Made by a program: the position numbers and the translations under genes. Under the pieces are notes generated by a model. That model saw only the letters and a program-made list of their open reading frames with translations, searched no databases and had not been told where the DNA came from. DNA of 64,000 nt from Diphasiastrum complanatum (lineage: Eukaryota > Streptophyta > Lycopodiopsida > Lycopodiales > Lycopodiaceae), in NCBI GenBank assembly GCA_029204225.1, contig CM055108.1:16522222-16586221 (forward strand), read 5' to 3'. Of this stretch, positions 1-11,939 are shown one piece after another (within the stretch, counting starts at the first letter, position 1; every line of letters begins with the position of its first letter).

Positions 1-148
1 CAAGGATTTGGGCCATTTAGTGAGGTTCAAGCATAGATTTTTGATGGATTTTGATGGTTCAACTTGTGCTAATCTTATGAAATCATAATCTATTGTTTCC
101 CTCATCATTTCAAGTGTTTTAGGATCCTTATTTGCTGTAATTTTTACA
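1..148 (+). repeat. Left LTR of copia element, 3' part only
   Basis: It is identical by eye to 5476-5623, the end of the right LTR. It ends in TTTTTACA directly before the primer-binding site. The first ~534 bases lie before the window. Confidence 0.93.
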
Positions 149-160
149 TGGTATCAGAGC
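149..160 (+). promoter_or_regulatory. Primer-binding site of copia element
   Basis: TGGTATCAGAGC directly follows the LTR end. This is the usual plant Ty1/copia site, complementary to the 3' end of initiator tRNA-Met. Confidence 0.92.
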
Positions 161-958
161 CTAAAGGCTGAAATGAGCTAAATCCTTGGTTTTCATTCAA
201 TTTGATCACAATTTTTGATCTAAATCTTGTGTAGATTGGATCTTAGCATCTAGTATTGATTCTAGAACTCAAAGTGAGTCAAATACATTGGAGATTGGTG
301 TTGTGTGACTTCATTTGCAGGTGTTTAGGTGTCTAAAACCAGAGGCAAAGTTGAATTCAATTCACATTACCAAGATAGCAAGTTTTGTTTGCTCCAAGCA
401 TTGATTTCTAAGCGAGTTTTGGAGGTGATTTCATAGAGGAGCTTTCTAGCATTCAAGGAGAGGGAAGATCAGAGTTTTGGGGACTCTTCAAGGCTGTTCT
501 AAGGTGTAGTAGGCACCTCCTAAAGTGATTTAGGTTCAGTCCAACCATTGCTTGACTTATGCACCAAATTAGATCAATTTTTCATCAATTTTGATCATTT
601 TTTGCTTGTGATTGGATAGTAGATTATGTTGCATCCTCATTAAGTTCCATTTAGATCTTTTACAAGTGATTTTGGAAGTATATTAGGTTGCTAAAATTCA
701 CTCTTGATCAGATCATTTGGAAGCTTTAATGTTCTTTATAGAAAGAGGGGCAATTCTACTAGTATTGTCTACTTCAATCAAGCAAGTGCATTGTTTCTAG
801 TATTCTATGATTTGATTTTGTTAGAGATCATTCTTAGATCTTTATAGGAAGTCTATTACTGATCTTTTCAGGTCCCTAAGAAGTGGGATAAGGTAGACCT
901 TCAATCAAATCAATAGAAGTAACCTTCATTTGTGTCAAGTCCTTGATTAGGAGACTAG
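161..958 (+). other. Untranslated leader of copia element
   Basis: About 800 bases lie between the primer-binding site and the gag start. No coding frame was recognised. The leader is long for a copia element and probably holds packaging and dimerisation signals; that is inference. Confidence 0.6.
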
Positions 959-3900
959 ATGACATCTATAAATGCATATCTTTTGGATACTAATGAAAGG
1001 CTCAACAAAACTAACTATTCCATATGGAAAGTTAGAATGGAATCCATCATGATCATGCAAGATCTGATGGAAATTGTAAATGGTAAGGAGGGTGAACCTA
1101 TTCATCCTCAAGAAAAAACCAAATACATCAAGAGGTGCAATGTTGCACTACATTGCATAAAAATGAATGTTGCAAATGAACTCTTAAGAGAGGTAGGAGA
1201 TTGCACTTCAGCTCAAGATGCTTGGGAGACTTTGCAAAAGGTCTATGAATCCAAGAACCAAACTAGAATTTTAGCTTTGAAGAATCAAATCTATAGAAGC
1301 TATCAAAAGAAAGGAGAGAGTGCACATACTTTTGTCCTAAGAGTAAAGGAATTGAACAAAGAGCTAGCCTTTATAGGTGATCCTATCAAGGATGAAGAGC
1401 TTGTTCAACTCATATTGAATGGACTAAGCTTTGAATTTGACAATTTGGTTCAGGGATATGCAATTATGGGTAAGCTACCCATACTTGAAGAACTCCAAGG
1501 CACACTCATGGCCGAGGAATCAAGAAGGAGCCAAATGCAAGAGAGGATGGATAGGCTTTCCATCCAAGGTGGAGATGACCAAGCTCTCTTCACCAAAGGC
1601 AAAGGCAAGTCCAAAGGCAAAGTATCAACATTCAAGAAGTCTACAAAGCTTGAGGATCAAGAAGGACCCTCAAAGGCATCTCCATCAACCACCAAAGTCA
1701 AGAAGGACAAATCAAAGGTGAAGTGCTACTATTGTAGCAAGATGGGGCATTATGCCTCGGAATGCTTTAAGAGGAAGCAAGATCAAAGCCAAGCCAACAT
1801 GAGCAAAGAGGAGGAGGAGGAGAGTTCACATGAGGACTCTCTCATGATGTCCATATTTTCTTCAACAAGCTTCAAAGGAGAAGATCCTTGGTGGATTGAC
1901 TCGGGTGCTAGTTCACACATGACTAGTAAAAGGGAGTTTTTCTCTTCTCTCTTATCTTATGATGGACCTATAAAGTCTATCTATACAGAAAATGATGAAG
2001 CTTGTAAGATTGAAGGAGTTGGTAGCATTCCCCTTTGCTTAGGATCTTCCAAAAAGATCAACATAGAAGGTGTTTTGTACATTCCTACAATAACAAAGAA
2101 TCTACTAAGTGTTGGCCAAATGGTAGACAATGGTTTCAATGTTGACTTTGCTTCAAATGAATGTTTCATCAAGAAGAAGGGTAAGATAGTGGCTAAGGGC
2201 ACTAGACTTGGCAAACTTTATAAGCTGGATGCATTTGTGGATACTAATGTTGTCATGTTGGCCAAGAAGAGCAAAATATCTACCTTTACTTTATGGCACA
2301 AAAGACTTGGACATGTCAACTCGGGTTCCATGGAGGCTATGATCAAGGAGGAGTATGCTTTAGGCCTACCAAGGTCTATTGGGAAGGAAGACAAGGTTTG
2401 TGAAGCTTGTGCCTTATCCAAGGCACATAAGAAGGTGTTTCCTAACTCCATCACAAAGTCATCTCATCCTCTTGAACTCATACACTCGGATGTGCACATT
2501 GCTAGCACCAAATCTAATGGAGGTTCATCCATGTTTTTAACCTTCATTGATGACTACTCAAGATATTGTTGGGTGTTCTTACTTTCCTTCAAGTCTCAAG
2601 TATTTGATACTTTTGTAAAGTTCAAGCTGTTTGTGGAAAAGCATCATAATCATAGCATCAAGATTCTTAGAAGTGACAATGGTGGAGAATTCATCTCCAA
2701 TGAGTTCAAGGCCTTTTGTGAGGAGGAAGGGATCAAGAAAGAGACTTCTTGTCCTTACACTCCTCAACAAAATGGAGTTGCTGAAAGAAGGAATAGAACA
2801 TTATGTGAATGTTCTAAGGCTTTAAGATTAGATGCTTGTTTACCCAAATCCTTTTGGGGTGAGTCTCTTGTATGTGCAAACTACTTGATGAATAGGGTGT
2901 CTTGCAAAGCAATTGAAGGCAAAACTCCTTATGAGATGTTGTATGGAAAGAAACCCAATCTTAATCACTTGAAAGTTTTTGGGTGTATATGTTATGTGCA
3001 TGTGCCATTGGAAACAAGAACCAAGGAGGATCCATCTTCCACAAGAGGGATCATGCTTGGATATGCAAGCTCAAGCAAGGGCTACAAAGTCTATCTCCCA
3101 TCCTTGAACAAATTTGTTGTTTCAAGGGATGTCATCTTTGATGAACATCATATGCATATGCTTGAAGAAGGCTTAAGTGCTCCAACAATCAAGAAGAAGA
3201 TGGCCGAGGAGCAAGATCTTGGTTTTGAGGAGGAGCTCATGGAGGAGCAAGCACCAAACCCACCTATCACACCAAGGAGATCTTCAAGGGCAAAAGTGGA
3301 GCCATCAAGGCTCACATATCAAGGCAAAGGACAGCAAGTTGAGGGTATCTCATCCACTTCTTATGCTTTATCTAGTTTTGAAGAACCGTCTAATGTTGAA
3401 GATGCATTGAACTCCAAAGAATGGTATAAAGCTATGTTGGATGAGTATGATGCCTTGATTGAGAATGAAACTTGGTTGCTTGTTGAGAGATCTCAAAGGA
3501 ATGTAATAGGATGAAAGTGGGTCTTCAAGCTTAAGTTGAATGCAAATGGGAGTGTTAACAAACATAAAGCAAGATTAGTTGCAAAAGGTTATGCTCAAGA
3601 GAGAGGGATAGACTATGAGAAAACTTTTGCACCCGTGGCCAAGATGGTCACAATAAGACTAATCATTGCACTTGCATCACATTTTGGATGGATTTTATGT
3701 CAAATGGATGTCTCTAATGCTTTCTTGAATGGTTTTTTGGAAGAGGATATCTATATGGAGCAGCCACAAGGGTTCATCAAGCATGGAATGGAGAACAAAG
3801 TATGTCATCTCCAAAGAAGCATCTATGGCTTGAAGCAAGCCTCGAGATCTTGGAATTCAAGACTACATTGCTATCTTATTTCACTTTCTTTTGTTCAAAG

Positions 3901-4927
3901 TGAATATGATCCTACTCTTTACATTAAGTTTGATGATGTTGGTATTGTACTTTTACTCATTTATGTAGATGACATCATCATTAGTGGAAATAGTGTTGAT
4001 GGTATTGAAAAAATCAAGATAGATCTATCCTTAGAGTTCAAGATGGTAGATCTAGGGTGTCTTCACTTCATCTTAGGCATAGAAGTACTTAGAGGGTCTG
4101 ATTTTATCTTTATAAGTCAAGTAAACTATGCTCAAAGTCTTTTGAAGAAGTTTAATATGGAAGTATGCAAAAGTGTTGACACACCAATGGAGCAAGATGT
4201 AAAAGTGCCAAATGAAGATGATGAAAGATCCTTCATGGACATCACTTTGTTTAGGCAACTTATAGGTTCCTTAATGTGGATCAATATAACTAGACCAGAT
4301 CTTAGCTTTAGTGTATGTAGGTTGAGCCAATCCATGCAAAAGCCATTGAATATCCATTGGAAAAAGGCTAAGAGGATTCTAAGATACATCTCGGGTACAT
4401 TGGATTTTGGGATTCTATATAGAGGAGATGTGATTAACCTTCATGCATTTAGTGATTCAGATTTTGCAGGGGACAAGAGAGATAGGAAATCAACAAGTGC
4501 CTATTCAACTTTCATAGGAGAAGGTGTGGTTTCATGGCTTTCAAAAAAGCAAGAAACTATATCTCTATCTTCAACCGAGGCCGAGTACAAAGCTTTGACA
4601 ACCACTACAAAGGAGGTACTTTGGATCAAGAGATTATTGGTGGAACTAAAGATCATGGATTCAGAGGAGGCACCAATCATCTACAATGACAATATATCAG
4701 CCCAACACCTTGCATCTAACCCAATCTTCCATGCAAGATCTAAGCACATTGAGATATGCCATCACTTTGTGAGAGAAATGGTGCAAGCCAAGGAGATTGC
4801 TTTGGAGCATGTTCCAAGCAATGAATGTGTAGCTGATCTACTTACTAAACCACTTCAAAAGACACCTTTTATGAAGTTCAGATCATCACTTGGAGTGATT
4901 AGTAAAGCAATGATTGAACCAAGCTAG
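959..4927 (+). pseudogene. Copia gag-pol polyprotein interrupted by one in-frame stop
   Basis: One frame of 1,323 codons is broken only by TGA at 3512-3514 (codon 852), which sits between VIG and KWVFK at the start of the reverse transcriptase. Visible domains: gag with the N-terminal KLNKTNYSIWK-type block, CCHC zinc knuckle CYYCSKMGHYASEC near residue 256, aspartic protease DSGASSH near 314, GAG-pre-integrase LWHKRLGHV, integrase core starting near 508 with DDYSRYCW and SDNGGEF, reverse transcriptase with YVDDI near 1001, and RNase H with DSDFAGD and SSTEAEY. The start ATG at 959 is the first of the open frame, and the stop is at 4925-4927. No frameshift was seen. With the stop the element cannot make a complete polymerase from this copy unless the stop is read through. 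Confidence 0.93.
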
Positions 4928-4930
4928 ATA

Positions 4931-4941
4931 GTTAGGAGGAG
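4931..4941 (+). promoter_or_regulatory. Polypurine tract of copia element
   Basis: The purine-rich stretch GTTAGGAGGAG lies directly before the right LTR and just after the polyprotein stop. It would prime plus-strand DNA synthesis. Confidence 0.75.
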
Positions 4942-5623
4942 TGTTAAAAATTCACAATTCTAGCTTGACTAGTTTTGGTCATATGACTTGTAAATAGTTA
5001 GATGGTCATGATGTGGCTTGTCACACGTGCCAAATAGCATAGGATTCCATTCATAAGGATGTTCTCAAGTAGACCTAAGTGCTAGAACCTTTGGAATGAG
5101 TCCAAATTATGCTTAGATACAAGGGAGAAAAAATAGGAGCTATTTTTGGTAATTTTTGCATTGTTGAGGGATCTCCAAGATTCCAACCCTAACTTGGTAG
5201 GGATGAAAGATCCACCAAAATTAGCATTAGGGATAGGTTTAGGGCTACTCATACCTGCCCAAAACCGTGATGGATCATGTATATATAGGTGATGATATCT
5301 CACCAGGATCAATCAAGCAATTTCATGTTTTTTCTCTCATAATGGTGCAATTGCTCTCTATGTTCATAATTGTTTGAGTACTTGTGATTACTAATGATTA
5401 TAGGATTGAATGTAGGTCTGGTGTACAGTACTCAGATTGTGGGAGGCCGTACTTTCACACGTGTGAAGCCTTCTTCAAGGATTTGGGCCATTTAGTGAGG
5501 TTCAAGCATAGATTTTTGATGGATTTTGATGGTTCAACTTGTGCTAATCTTATGAAATCATAATCTATTGTTTCCCTCATCATTTCAAGTGTTTTAGGAT
5601 CCTTATTTGCTGTAATTTTTACA
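4942..5623 (+). repeat. Right LTR of copia element (682 bp)
   Basis: It begins TGTTAAAA and ends TTTTTACA. A TATATATAGG box lies near 5278. Its end matches the partial left LTR. The following bases AAAGT may be the target duplication, but the other side is not visible. Confidence 0.9.
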
Positions 5624-5636
5624 AAAGTATGGCTTG

Positions 5637-5735
5637 TGACATTTTCCACCATGATTTAGGATGGGCAACCTCTAGAAAATATGTGCCAATGACCATGATT
5701 GAGGATGGGCAACCTCTAGAAAGAAAGGCCCTCTC
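5637..5735 (+). repeat. Fragment of the start of the 1.6-kb LTR family
   Basis: TGACATTTTCCACC and the following ~95 bases match, inverted, the ends of the LTRs at 18419-20010 and 20769-22392, including the doubled GATGGGCAACCTCTAGAAA motif. Homology stops near 5735. It begins at the same base where those LTRs end, which supports that boundary. Confidence 0.75.
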
Positions 5736-5829
5736 CTTCACTTATTCTGGACTTATCTTGCTTCATTAGAATTCATCATCCTAGAATACATAGATGGTAT
5801 CCAAGATATATACATTATATTATAGGTGT
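5736..5829. other. Unassigned sequence
   Basis: AT-rich sequence between two LTR fragments. No gene or repeat was recognised; it may belong to the LTR that follows. Confidence 0.4.
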
Positions 5830-6257
5830 GCAGATGCGAAAGTATAGAGTGGATGTGCTGTCTGGAGGAGATCGTGGGTGGCTGCAATCGTTGTCCAATC
5901 TATTAGCGCAACTGCATGGGGTGAGTGTGAAAAGGGTGCGACATCAGCCAATACTGAAGTGAACGTTGGTGATGACGCAAAAGTGCGTCACGCTTATGAA
6001 TGGCCTTAGGATAAGATTTACAGGGTGCCTTATCTGTTAGGGCACCTTTAGCATTCAGTAAGGTAGTGTCCCCTTTTTGCCTATCACCATGAACTGTGTA
6101 AGAACACAGTGTCACGGTCCATTCGTCTTTTCTTCGTCTGTGTGGATTTGCGTGTAAAAAAAAATGCAGATTGCGTGACAACCTTAGAAAAATATGCAGC
6201 ATGAATGGAGGCAGATTAAAATTGGGATTTAGGAGAGTAGGAGGAGTAAATCCAACA
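5830..6257 (-). repeat. 3' LTR (part) of a minus-strand copia element
   Basis: Read on the minus strand, a purine tract (GGGGGGG at 6258-6264) is followed by TGTTGGATTTACTCC, the LTR start. The first ~230 bases match the LTR fragment at 22922-23163. The far end was not located; 5830 is approximate. Confidence 0.7.
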
Positions 6258-8640
6258 CCCCCCCCTTAATTTGGATCTGTGAATGCCTTGATCTTTAGAC
6301 TTAGCAATGCACAAAATCTATTGTGTGCATTAACACTGAGTGCTTTCGTAAAAATGTTTGCAACCATGTCCTACGTTCTGCAGTACGTTAAGCCCACATC
6401 TCTGTCGAGAACCTTGCCCCTGATGTAGTGATATCTTATTTCAATGTGCTTACTCCTAGAATGAAATCTAGGGTTGGTGGATAAGGCAATAGCACTTTGG
6501 TTATCACAAAACAAAATTGTAGGGCTATACTGATACAGATTGATGTCTGACAGCAAATTTCTCAACCAAAATGCTTCCTTAATAGATTGAGAAACAACAA
6601 TATATTTTGCTTCAGTAGAAGAAAGTGCGATAGAGGTTTGCTTACGACTGTTCCATGAAATAGGACCGCCATTGAAGAAGAATGTAAATCCAGATGTGGG
6701 CTTGCGATGGTCTATCCACTGAGCTGATGAAGATTGTCGTTGCTGACATCTCCATAGCATATGCACTGGTCCATGGTAGCTCAAATATATCTCATGACTC
6801 GAATAAGAGTCTTCCAATGGGTAATTCCAGGATTAGCCATATATTGGCTGAGTGAGCTGACAACAAAAGAGATATCTAGTCTTGTACAGACCATTGCATA
6901 CATGAGAGATCCGAATATCGATCGATACGAGTATTCTCTCATCTGCTCCTCTTCCTGTTTTGTCTGGGGACATTGGTCCTTTGACAAATGCAGACATGTA
7001 TCCATTGGTGAATGAGCTAATTTACAATTCATCAAATTGTATCTGTTAAGAACATTATGAAGATACCTTTGTTGAGTGATGTAAATTAGTCGATTTGCTC
7101 TGTCTCTGTGGATTTGAATTCTTCATCGGGCCACAAATATCTAAATGTACAACATCTAGCAATCTTCTAGCAATATGTTGATGGCTTGACTTAAATGGCT
7201 TCCTAGTCTATTTTCCAACTAGAGAGTCTTGACAGACAGGTAGCTTGACTGTTTCACGAGGATAGTCGAGATCAAGAACAATAGATTGTCTAGACATTTG
7301 TTGTACAGTAGCATAATTTAAATGACCAAGTTTATAATGCCAAAGTAAATCTTTATTTGATTGAATTGAAGTACTGAGAGTCTGACTAGAGGCAGAAAAA
7401 CAATGAGTTAATTTATACAAGTATCCATGTCTCTTTTCGAGTGCTAGGATCTTGCCTGTCCTATTAACTACTTTACATTGATCACATTCGAATTCTACTT
7501 TGTGTCCTAGATCTGTGATTCTACTTACAGAGAGCAGATTTGTGGATAACTTAGGTACATACAGAACTTTGGAGAGTAGCTTAGATTGATCATTTGCAAA
7601 GCATAAGCTTACATTTCCTTTACCTTTAATAGCTTGTGTGCTATTGTCGCCAAGGTGAACAAATTTTTGGGTACTGTAAGGTGTATAGGACTCAAAATAG
7701 CCAATCAAGCTAGTCATGTGCTGAGTGGCTCCGGAATCTAGGAACCAAGAACTGTCGCCAGATGCTCCTTGATGGTTGGTCATGAAGGCATCATGATCCG
7801 CTTTTTGAATGGGCTGTGGAGCTTCTGCAGCTGCATTTGCCACTTGATTCGACTGCCCTTTGCTGTTGTTCTTCACTTGAAGTATTCGGCAATCTTGTAT
7901 TTCATGGTTGTTTCATTTGCAGTATCTAGAGAATAGCTTTTTCTTTGTCTGCGGATTTGACTGTTCCTTGTGCTGAGCTGGTTTCTGGTCTGGCTTTGAT
8001 AGCTTCGGGCCTTTCTTCTTCTTCTGCTTTGTCGTGCCCTTGTTGGTGTACAAGACGTGATAATCAGCTGAAAAACTTGAGGCTTCGTTCCTTCACGTAT
8101 CTTCTTGCAACAACATAGTGATGACTCTCGAAAGAGTCAACTCTAGATGAGTCGTGATGATCATCACTCAACTGTGGTAAGAACTTGGCAAGCTTGTAGG
8201 CAGTTGCATCACTGCGTCTTGATCGTCTATGACAGATCCGACAGCGGCCATTTGCCTTAGCAGGTTCTTGAATTGATTAATGCGATTCTGCAAAGAATCA
8301 CCATTCGTCATCTTGAGAGAGTAGAGTTTCTTCCTGAGATATAGCTTAGAAGCTACATCTCACACTTCGTATAGCGTGCTCAAGATGTCCCAGACTTCTT
8401 TCAATGTCTGAGCCTCGGATACATGGCCGATTTGTGTATCCGTGATGTTGAGGATGATCAGCGCGAAAGCTTTTCCATCCTTCAGCTTCCTTCTAGTGAT
8501 TGCCGCGTCGTCTGCTTCGGGTTTTCCTTCTGCACCTGTAACAACATCGTATGATTCTTTTGCCATTAGTACATTCTTTATCTTAAATTTTCACAGATGG
8601 TAATTGGCTCCATCAAGCTTGTCCATGAGAGGACTAGCTT
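6258..8640 (-). mobile_element. Degenerate copia element, internally deleted
   Basis: Minus-strand frames in order: gag N-terminus (8360-8640, MDKLDGANYHL then DGKAFALIILNITD, with a stop between), protease and pre-integrase (7208-7876, FLDSGATQHMTS, LLSVSRITDLGHKVEF, LWHYKLGHL), a few integrase residues (RLLDVVHLDICGPM near 7130-7190), then directly reverse-transcriptase C-terminus and RNase H (6371-7035, SLMYAMVCTRLDIS, SWNSRKQTSIALSSTEAKY, RSKHIEIRYHYI). Most of integrase and the catalytic half of reverse transcriptase are missing at a junction near 7115. Several stops and frameshifts make it dead. No 5' LTR is present; gag abuts a gypsy gag fragment near 8640. Confidence 0.88.
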
Positions 8641-9856
8641 TCCCTTTTACCTTGATATAACGATCTTTTTCTTTTTGCGGGTTGGGATACTCTCCTGGTC
8701 CAGTGGATTTAGTGTAATGTCTTATAGTATGGGGTTGACTATGCTCCTCATTCAAAATTCTCTCTACCACTGGGAACTCTTTCAAGTGTTGGGCATGTGT
8801 CTGAACGTAGACAAGGGCTTCTGGTTTTGTGAATTTCGCTCTCCTATCATGTACAATAGTTGCAAGGTTGACATGTGCATCAACTTGCGGCTCTACTGGT
8901 CGGGATGGCCAATCTTTATAGCAATGGCCATGGCCACATTCCCTACAGATAGGTGTGTAGCTGCCTTTATATGGGCACTCGACGATGTGGTGGTTCTCTC
9001 CACAGCCGTAACATTGGATAGGTGCTCTATTTCCATAGAAACGTTGTTGTGTGGTAAATAAAGGATAAATAGAAGCTTCCGTTCCATCTAAGTAAAAACA
9101 GGGGAACCCTTAATCCTCAGGCAAATAGACATTCTCAAGGCTGAACTCTAGCTGAAGTTGAGGATCATAACTTGTGGCAACAAGGTTTGTTGGGATGATT
9201 TGACGGTTCATCTAAGGCCCAGACTGTCGCACTACTAAGACTGGTGCTGCATTATTTGATCCAGGTAGTGCTAAGTGTTGTTGGGGTGCTTGTTGGAATG
9301 TGGGCCTTTGGTAACTCGTAATTTGGGGACCCTGTTGTTGCATCCTCCACTGGTATTGTCATGCAATGGCTTGTATTCTTGGATTGTAGATACAAGTAGA
9401 TGTATCATGATTGTTGGTGTTGCAAAAGATGCAAAAACCTTTGGGCTATATGTCTATTCTGTGGACATTCGTTCGCCGTGTGATTCTTCTAGCTCGCCCC
9501 TCTGACGGATGGTAGTTCAAAGTCTGTTTTATCTTCAGTGAAGTGGGAGAGGCAAGTTGACAAAATTTAGGCCTCCAAACATCAGTTGGGGATTCAAGAC
9601 CTTGTTTGGCAGTTTTGTGAAGTTGCCACAGTCAGAATGATGGATTCAAAATTAGTTTGTAGATTGTTTTTTGCACTGTCTTGTGGGGGGGTGATAGTTT
9701 CATGATAGTTCCTCACATACATATGCTCAAAACACCCAAACCACAAGCGTAACAGTCATAAAAAAATCTACAAAGCAAACACTAAAAACTAGTGACCAGT
9801 CCCTACAACAAAGCAAGTAGAAAAAAATGGAAAACAACAAAAGTTAGCAAGCATTT
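8641..9856 (-). mobile_element. Ty3/gypsy gag remnant with zinc knuckles and leader
   Basis: On the minus strand the frame near 9392-9433 reads CIFCNTNNHDTSTC, a CX2CX4HX4C knuckle. Further on (8905-9017) it reads CYGCGENHHIVECPYKG then CRECGHGHCYKDW, similar to the knuckles of the gypsy remnant near 32.3 kb. A Gln/Pro-rich linker lies between. Stops break the frame. The leader toward 9856 leads to a gypsy primer-binding site, which fixes orientation and class. No protease or pol part follows; the copia fragment starts instead. Confidence 0.75.
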
Positions 9857-9878
9857 GGCTCCCCGGCAATGGCGCCAA
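9857..9878 (-). promoter_or_regulatory. Gypsy primer-binding site
   Basis: The minus strand reads TTGGCGCCATTGCCGGGGAG, the form common in plant Ty3/gypsy (Tat/Athila-like) elements. The LTR end TTGACA lies three bases upstream on that strand. Confidence 0.8.
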
Positions 9879-9881
9879 TCT

Positions 9882-10095
9882 TGTCAAGAAGTTGGAGGCT
9901 TCCACCTTCTCCTCCTAAGTCGTTTGTAGCATGGGAAGTAGGTCTCAAACCTAGGAGCCTTGAGGATGCATGCAAAACAAAAGGGTTAACACTATTTCTA
10001 CTTGCAAGCAAAATGCCTTGAAAACACAACTAAAACCAAATAGTACTAACTTTAAAACCAAAAGCACACTAACTCTAACACACTCTTCCACACCT

Positions 10096-10164
<69 letters not shown>

Positions 10165-10740
10165 CACTCATACACTCTTCTACAAACTCTTAGAAAAGCT
10201 CCACTAAATTAGAAACACACAATGATTTAGCACATATGCTAACATGGGCTAAAATAGCAAGAACTTAGAAACAAAAGCAATAAGCATAAAGCCACACTAT
10301 AATTAGCCACACACCACAATTAGCACAAGTGGACCCAAAATGGTAGCACTTAGCTTTCTTACATTAAGGATAGAAATTACATAGAAAGGGCTTCTCTTTA
10401 TAGAAGCTTGTGGAGTGTCCATTCCACACTTACTTATGGGACTAGGAATTTCAAGTCTCATTCTAGAATGGAAGTGCTTTTTTAGAATCTTGACATTGAC
10501 TTTTGCATACTTTTTTAAGTCTAAGTCTAAACCTTGAGACTTGCAAAAATTGGTTTCTTGCCCCCTAGTGACTAATGGCCCCACAAGTTGGACTTATGCA
10601 CGCAGGGTGGCATACTTGGGGCCTAACGCAACTTATCTACTGACGGCTCTTCAAGATGGGCTTATACACACAGTATGCCATGCTTGGGCCATTAATTACG
10701 CAAAATTGATATTTACATTAGTTTCTTCTCTATAAGGTAC
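9882..10740 (-). repeat. Gypsy LTR (5' LTR of minus-strand element), end approximate
   Basis: It starts TGTCAAGAAG on the plus strand beside the primer-binding site and contains a (TC)n tract and a GGGCTTATACACAC motif, both also present in the gypsy LTRs at 46-48 kb. The outer end was not found; it lies before the tandem repeat at 10.8 kb. Confidence 0.55.
10101..10161. repeat. (TC)n microsatellite
   Basis: About 30 uninterrupted TC units inside the gypsy LTR. Confidence 0.97.
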
Positions 10741-10799
10741 TATTTTTCTCAGTTCTCCCAAGCTCCATTGAAATGCCCCTTAGGCCTTGTATTCCAGCC

Positions 10800-11935
10800 C
10801 CCATAAACGTGCGTCCTCGAACCAGAAACCCTAAACATAGTTCTAGGATTCTAGGTCCATCGAGCCAGAAATTGGTCGGATTCAGTCAAAAATAGTTAAA
10901 ACCTTGGATGGGAGGTGTCCATAGGTTTGTGGGCTTGACACGAACCCATAGGACCATTTGTAGCTCAATTACGATGCCGCTTGTCCGGAAACACCCTTTT
11001 TGTAGGGGGAATGCCACTAGATTGACTACTTTTTAACATTTTTGAGAACCAGTCCAGTGTCGTCGAACGGAGTCCGATTTTTGGACGGTCTGTTTCATCA
11101 TGTCCTGCACATTGAGGCGAACCCACAAGAGTAAACCAGGCTCCAAACGGTTCAGTACTCAAAACAAAATGAGCATCCAAACCAGAAATCCTAAACATAG
11201 TCCTGAGAATCTAGGCCCATCGAGCCAAGAATTGGTTGGATTCAGTAAAAGACGGTTAGAACTTCAGACAGGAGGTGTCCACAAGTTTGTGGGCATGACA
11301 CGAACCCATAGGACCATTTGCAGCTCAATTTCGATGTCGTTTGTCCAAAAACACCCTTTCTGTTGGGGGGAATGCCACTAAATGAACTACTTTTCGACAT
11401 CCTGGCCCAGTGTCGTCGAATGGAATCCATTTTTTAGTCCACACTATTCTGTCATGTGCTGCACGCCAAAATGAACCCACAGGACTAAATCGTGCTCCAA
11501 ATGGTTTGGTACTCACAGCGCAATGTGCGTCCAAACCAGAAACTCTAAACGCAGTCTTGGGATTCTAGGCCCGTCAAGCCACGAATTGGTCGGATTCAGT
11601 AAAAAATGATCAGAACCCACTGTACCATTTGTAACTCAATTTCAATGTCGTTTATTCAAAAATGCCCTAAATGGACTACTTTCCAACATTCTCGAGAATT
11701 GGTCTAGTGTCGCCGAACGGAGTCCATTTTTCAGACCATTTGTTCCATCCTATGCTGCATGCTGAAACAAACCCACATGACTAAACTGGACTCCAAACAG
11801 TTCAGTACTCGTAGCAAAACTTGCATTCAAACTAGAAACCCTAAATGCAATCTTGAGATTCTAGGCCCGTTGAGCAAAAAATTGGTCGGATTCAATAAAA
11901 AATGGTCAAAACTTCAGACGAGAAGTTGGCTTGCT
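10800..11935. repeat. Tandem repeat, ~357-bp unit, about 3.3 copies
   Basis: The anchor CCAGAAACCCTAAAC recurs at 10822, 11182, 11536 and 11832 (spacings 360, 354, 296). The third copy has lost about 60 bases. Other shared blocks are CGAACCCATAGGACCATTTG and AGTGTCGTCGAACGGAGTCC. Open frames on both strands recur with the unit and are not convincing genes. Confidence 0.88.
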
Positions 11936-11939
11936 GACT

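Larger units (their letters stand above)
1..5623 (+). mobile_element. Ty1/copia LTR retrotransposon, nearly complete, cut by window start
   Basis: The element has a partial left LTR (1-148), a copia primer-binding site (149-160), a long leader, one long polyprotein frame (959-4927), a purine tract and a full right LTR (4942-5623). Domain order gag, zinc knuckle, protease, integrase, reverse transcriptase, RNase H places it in Ty1/copia. The visible 148 bases of the left LTR match the end of the right LTR without a difference that I can see, so insertion looks recent. One in-frame stop interrupts the polyprotein. The left flank, and so the target duplication, lies outside the window. Confidence 0.95.

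Noticed and set aside
10965-11534. Two similar minus-strand frames (77 and 69 codons) as a gene pair
   Set aside because: They recur with the tandem repeat unit, start at different points and have no recognisable domain.
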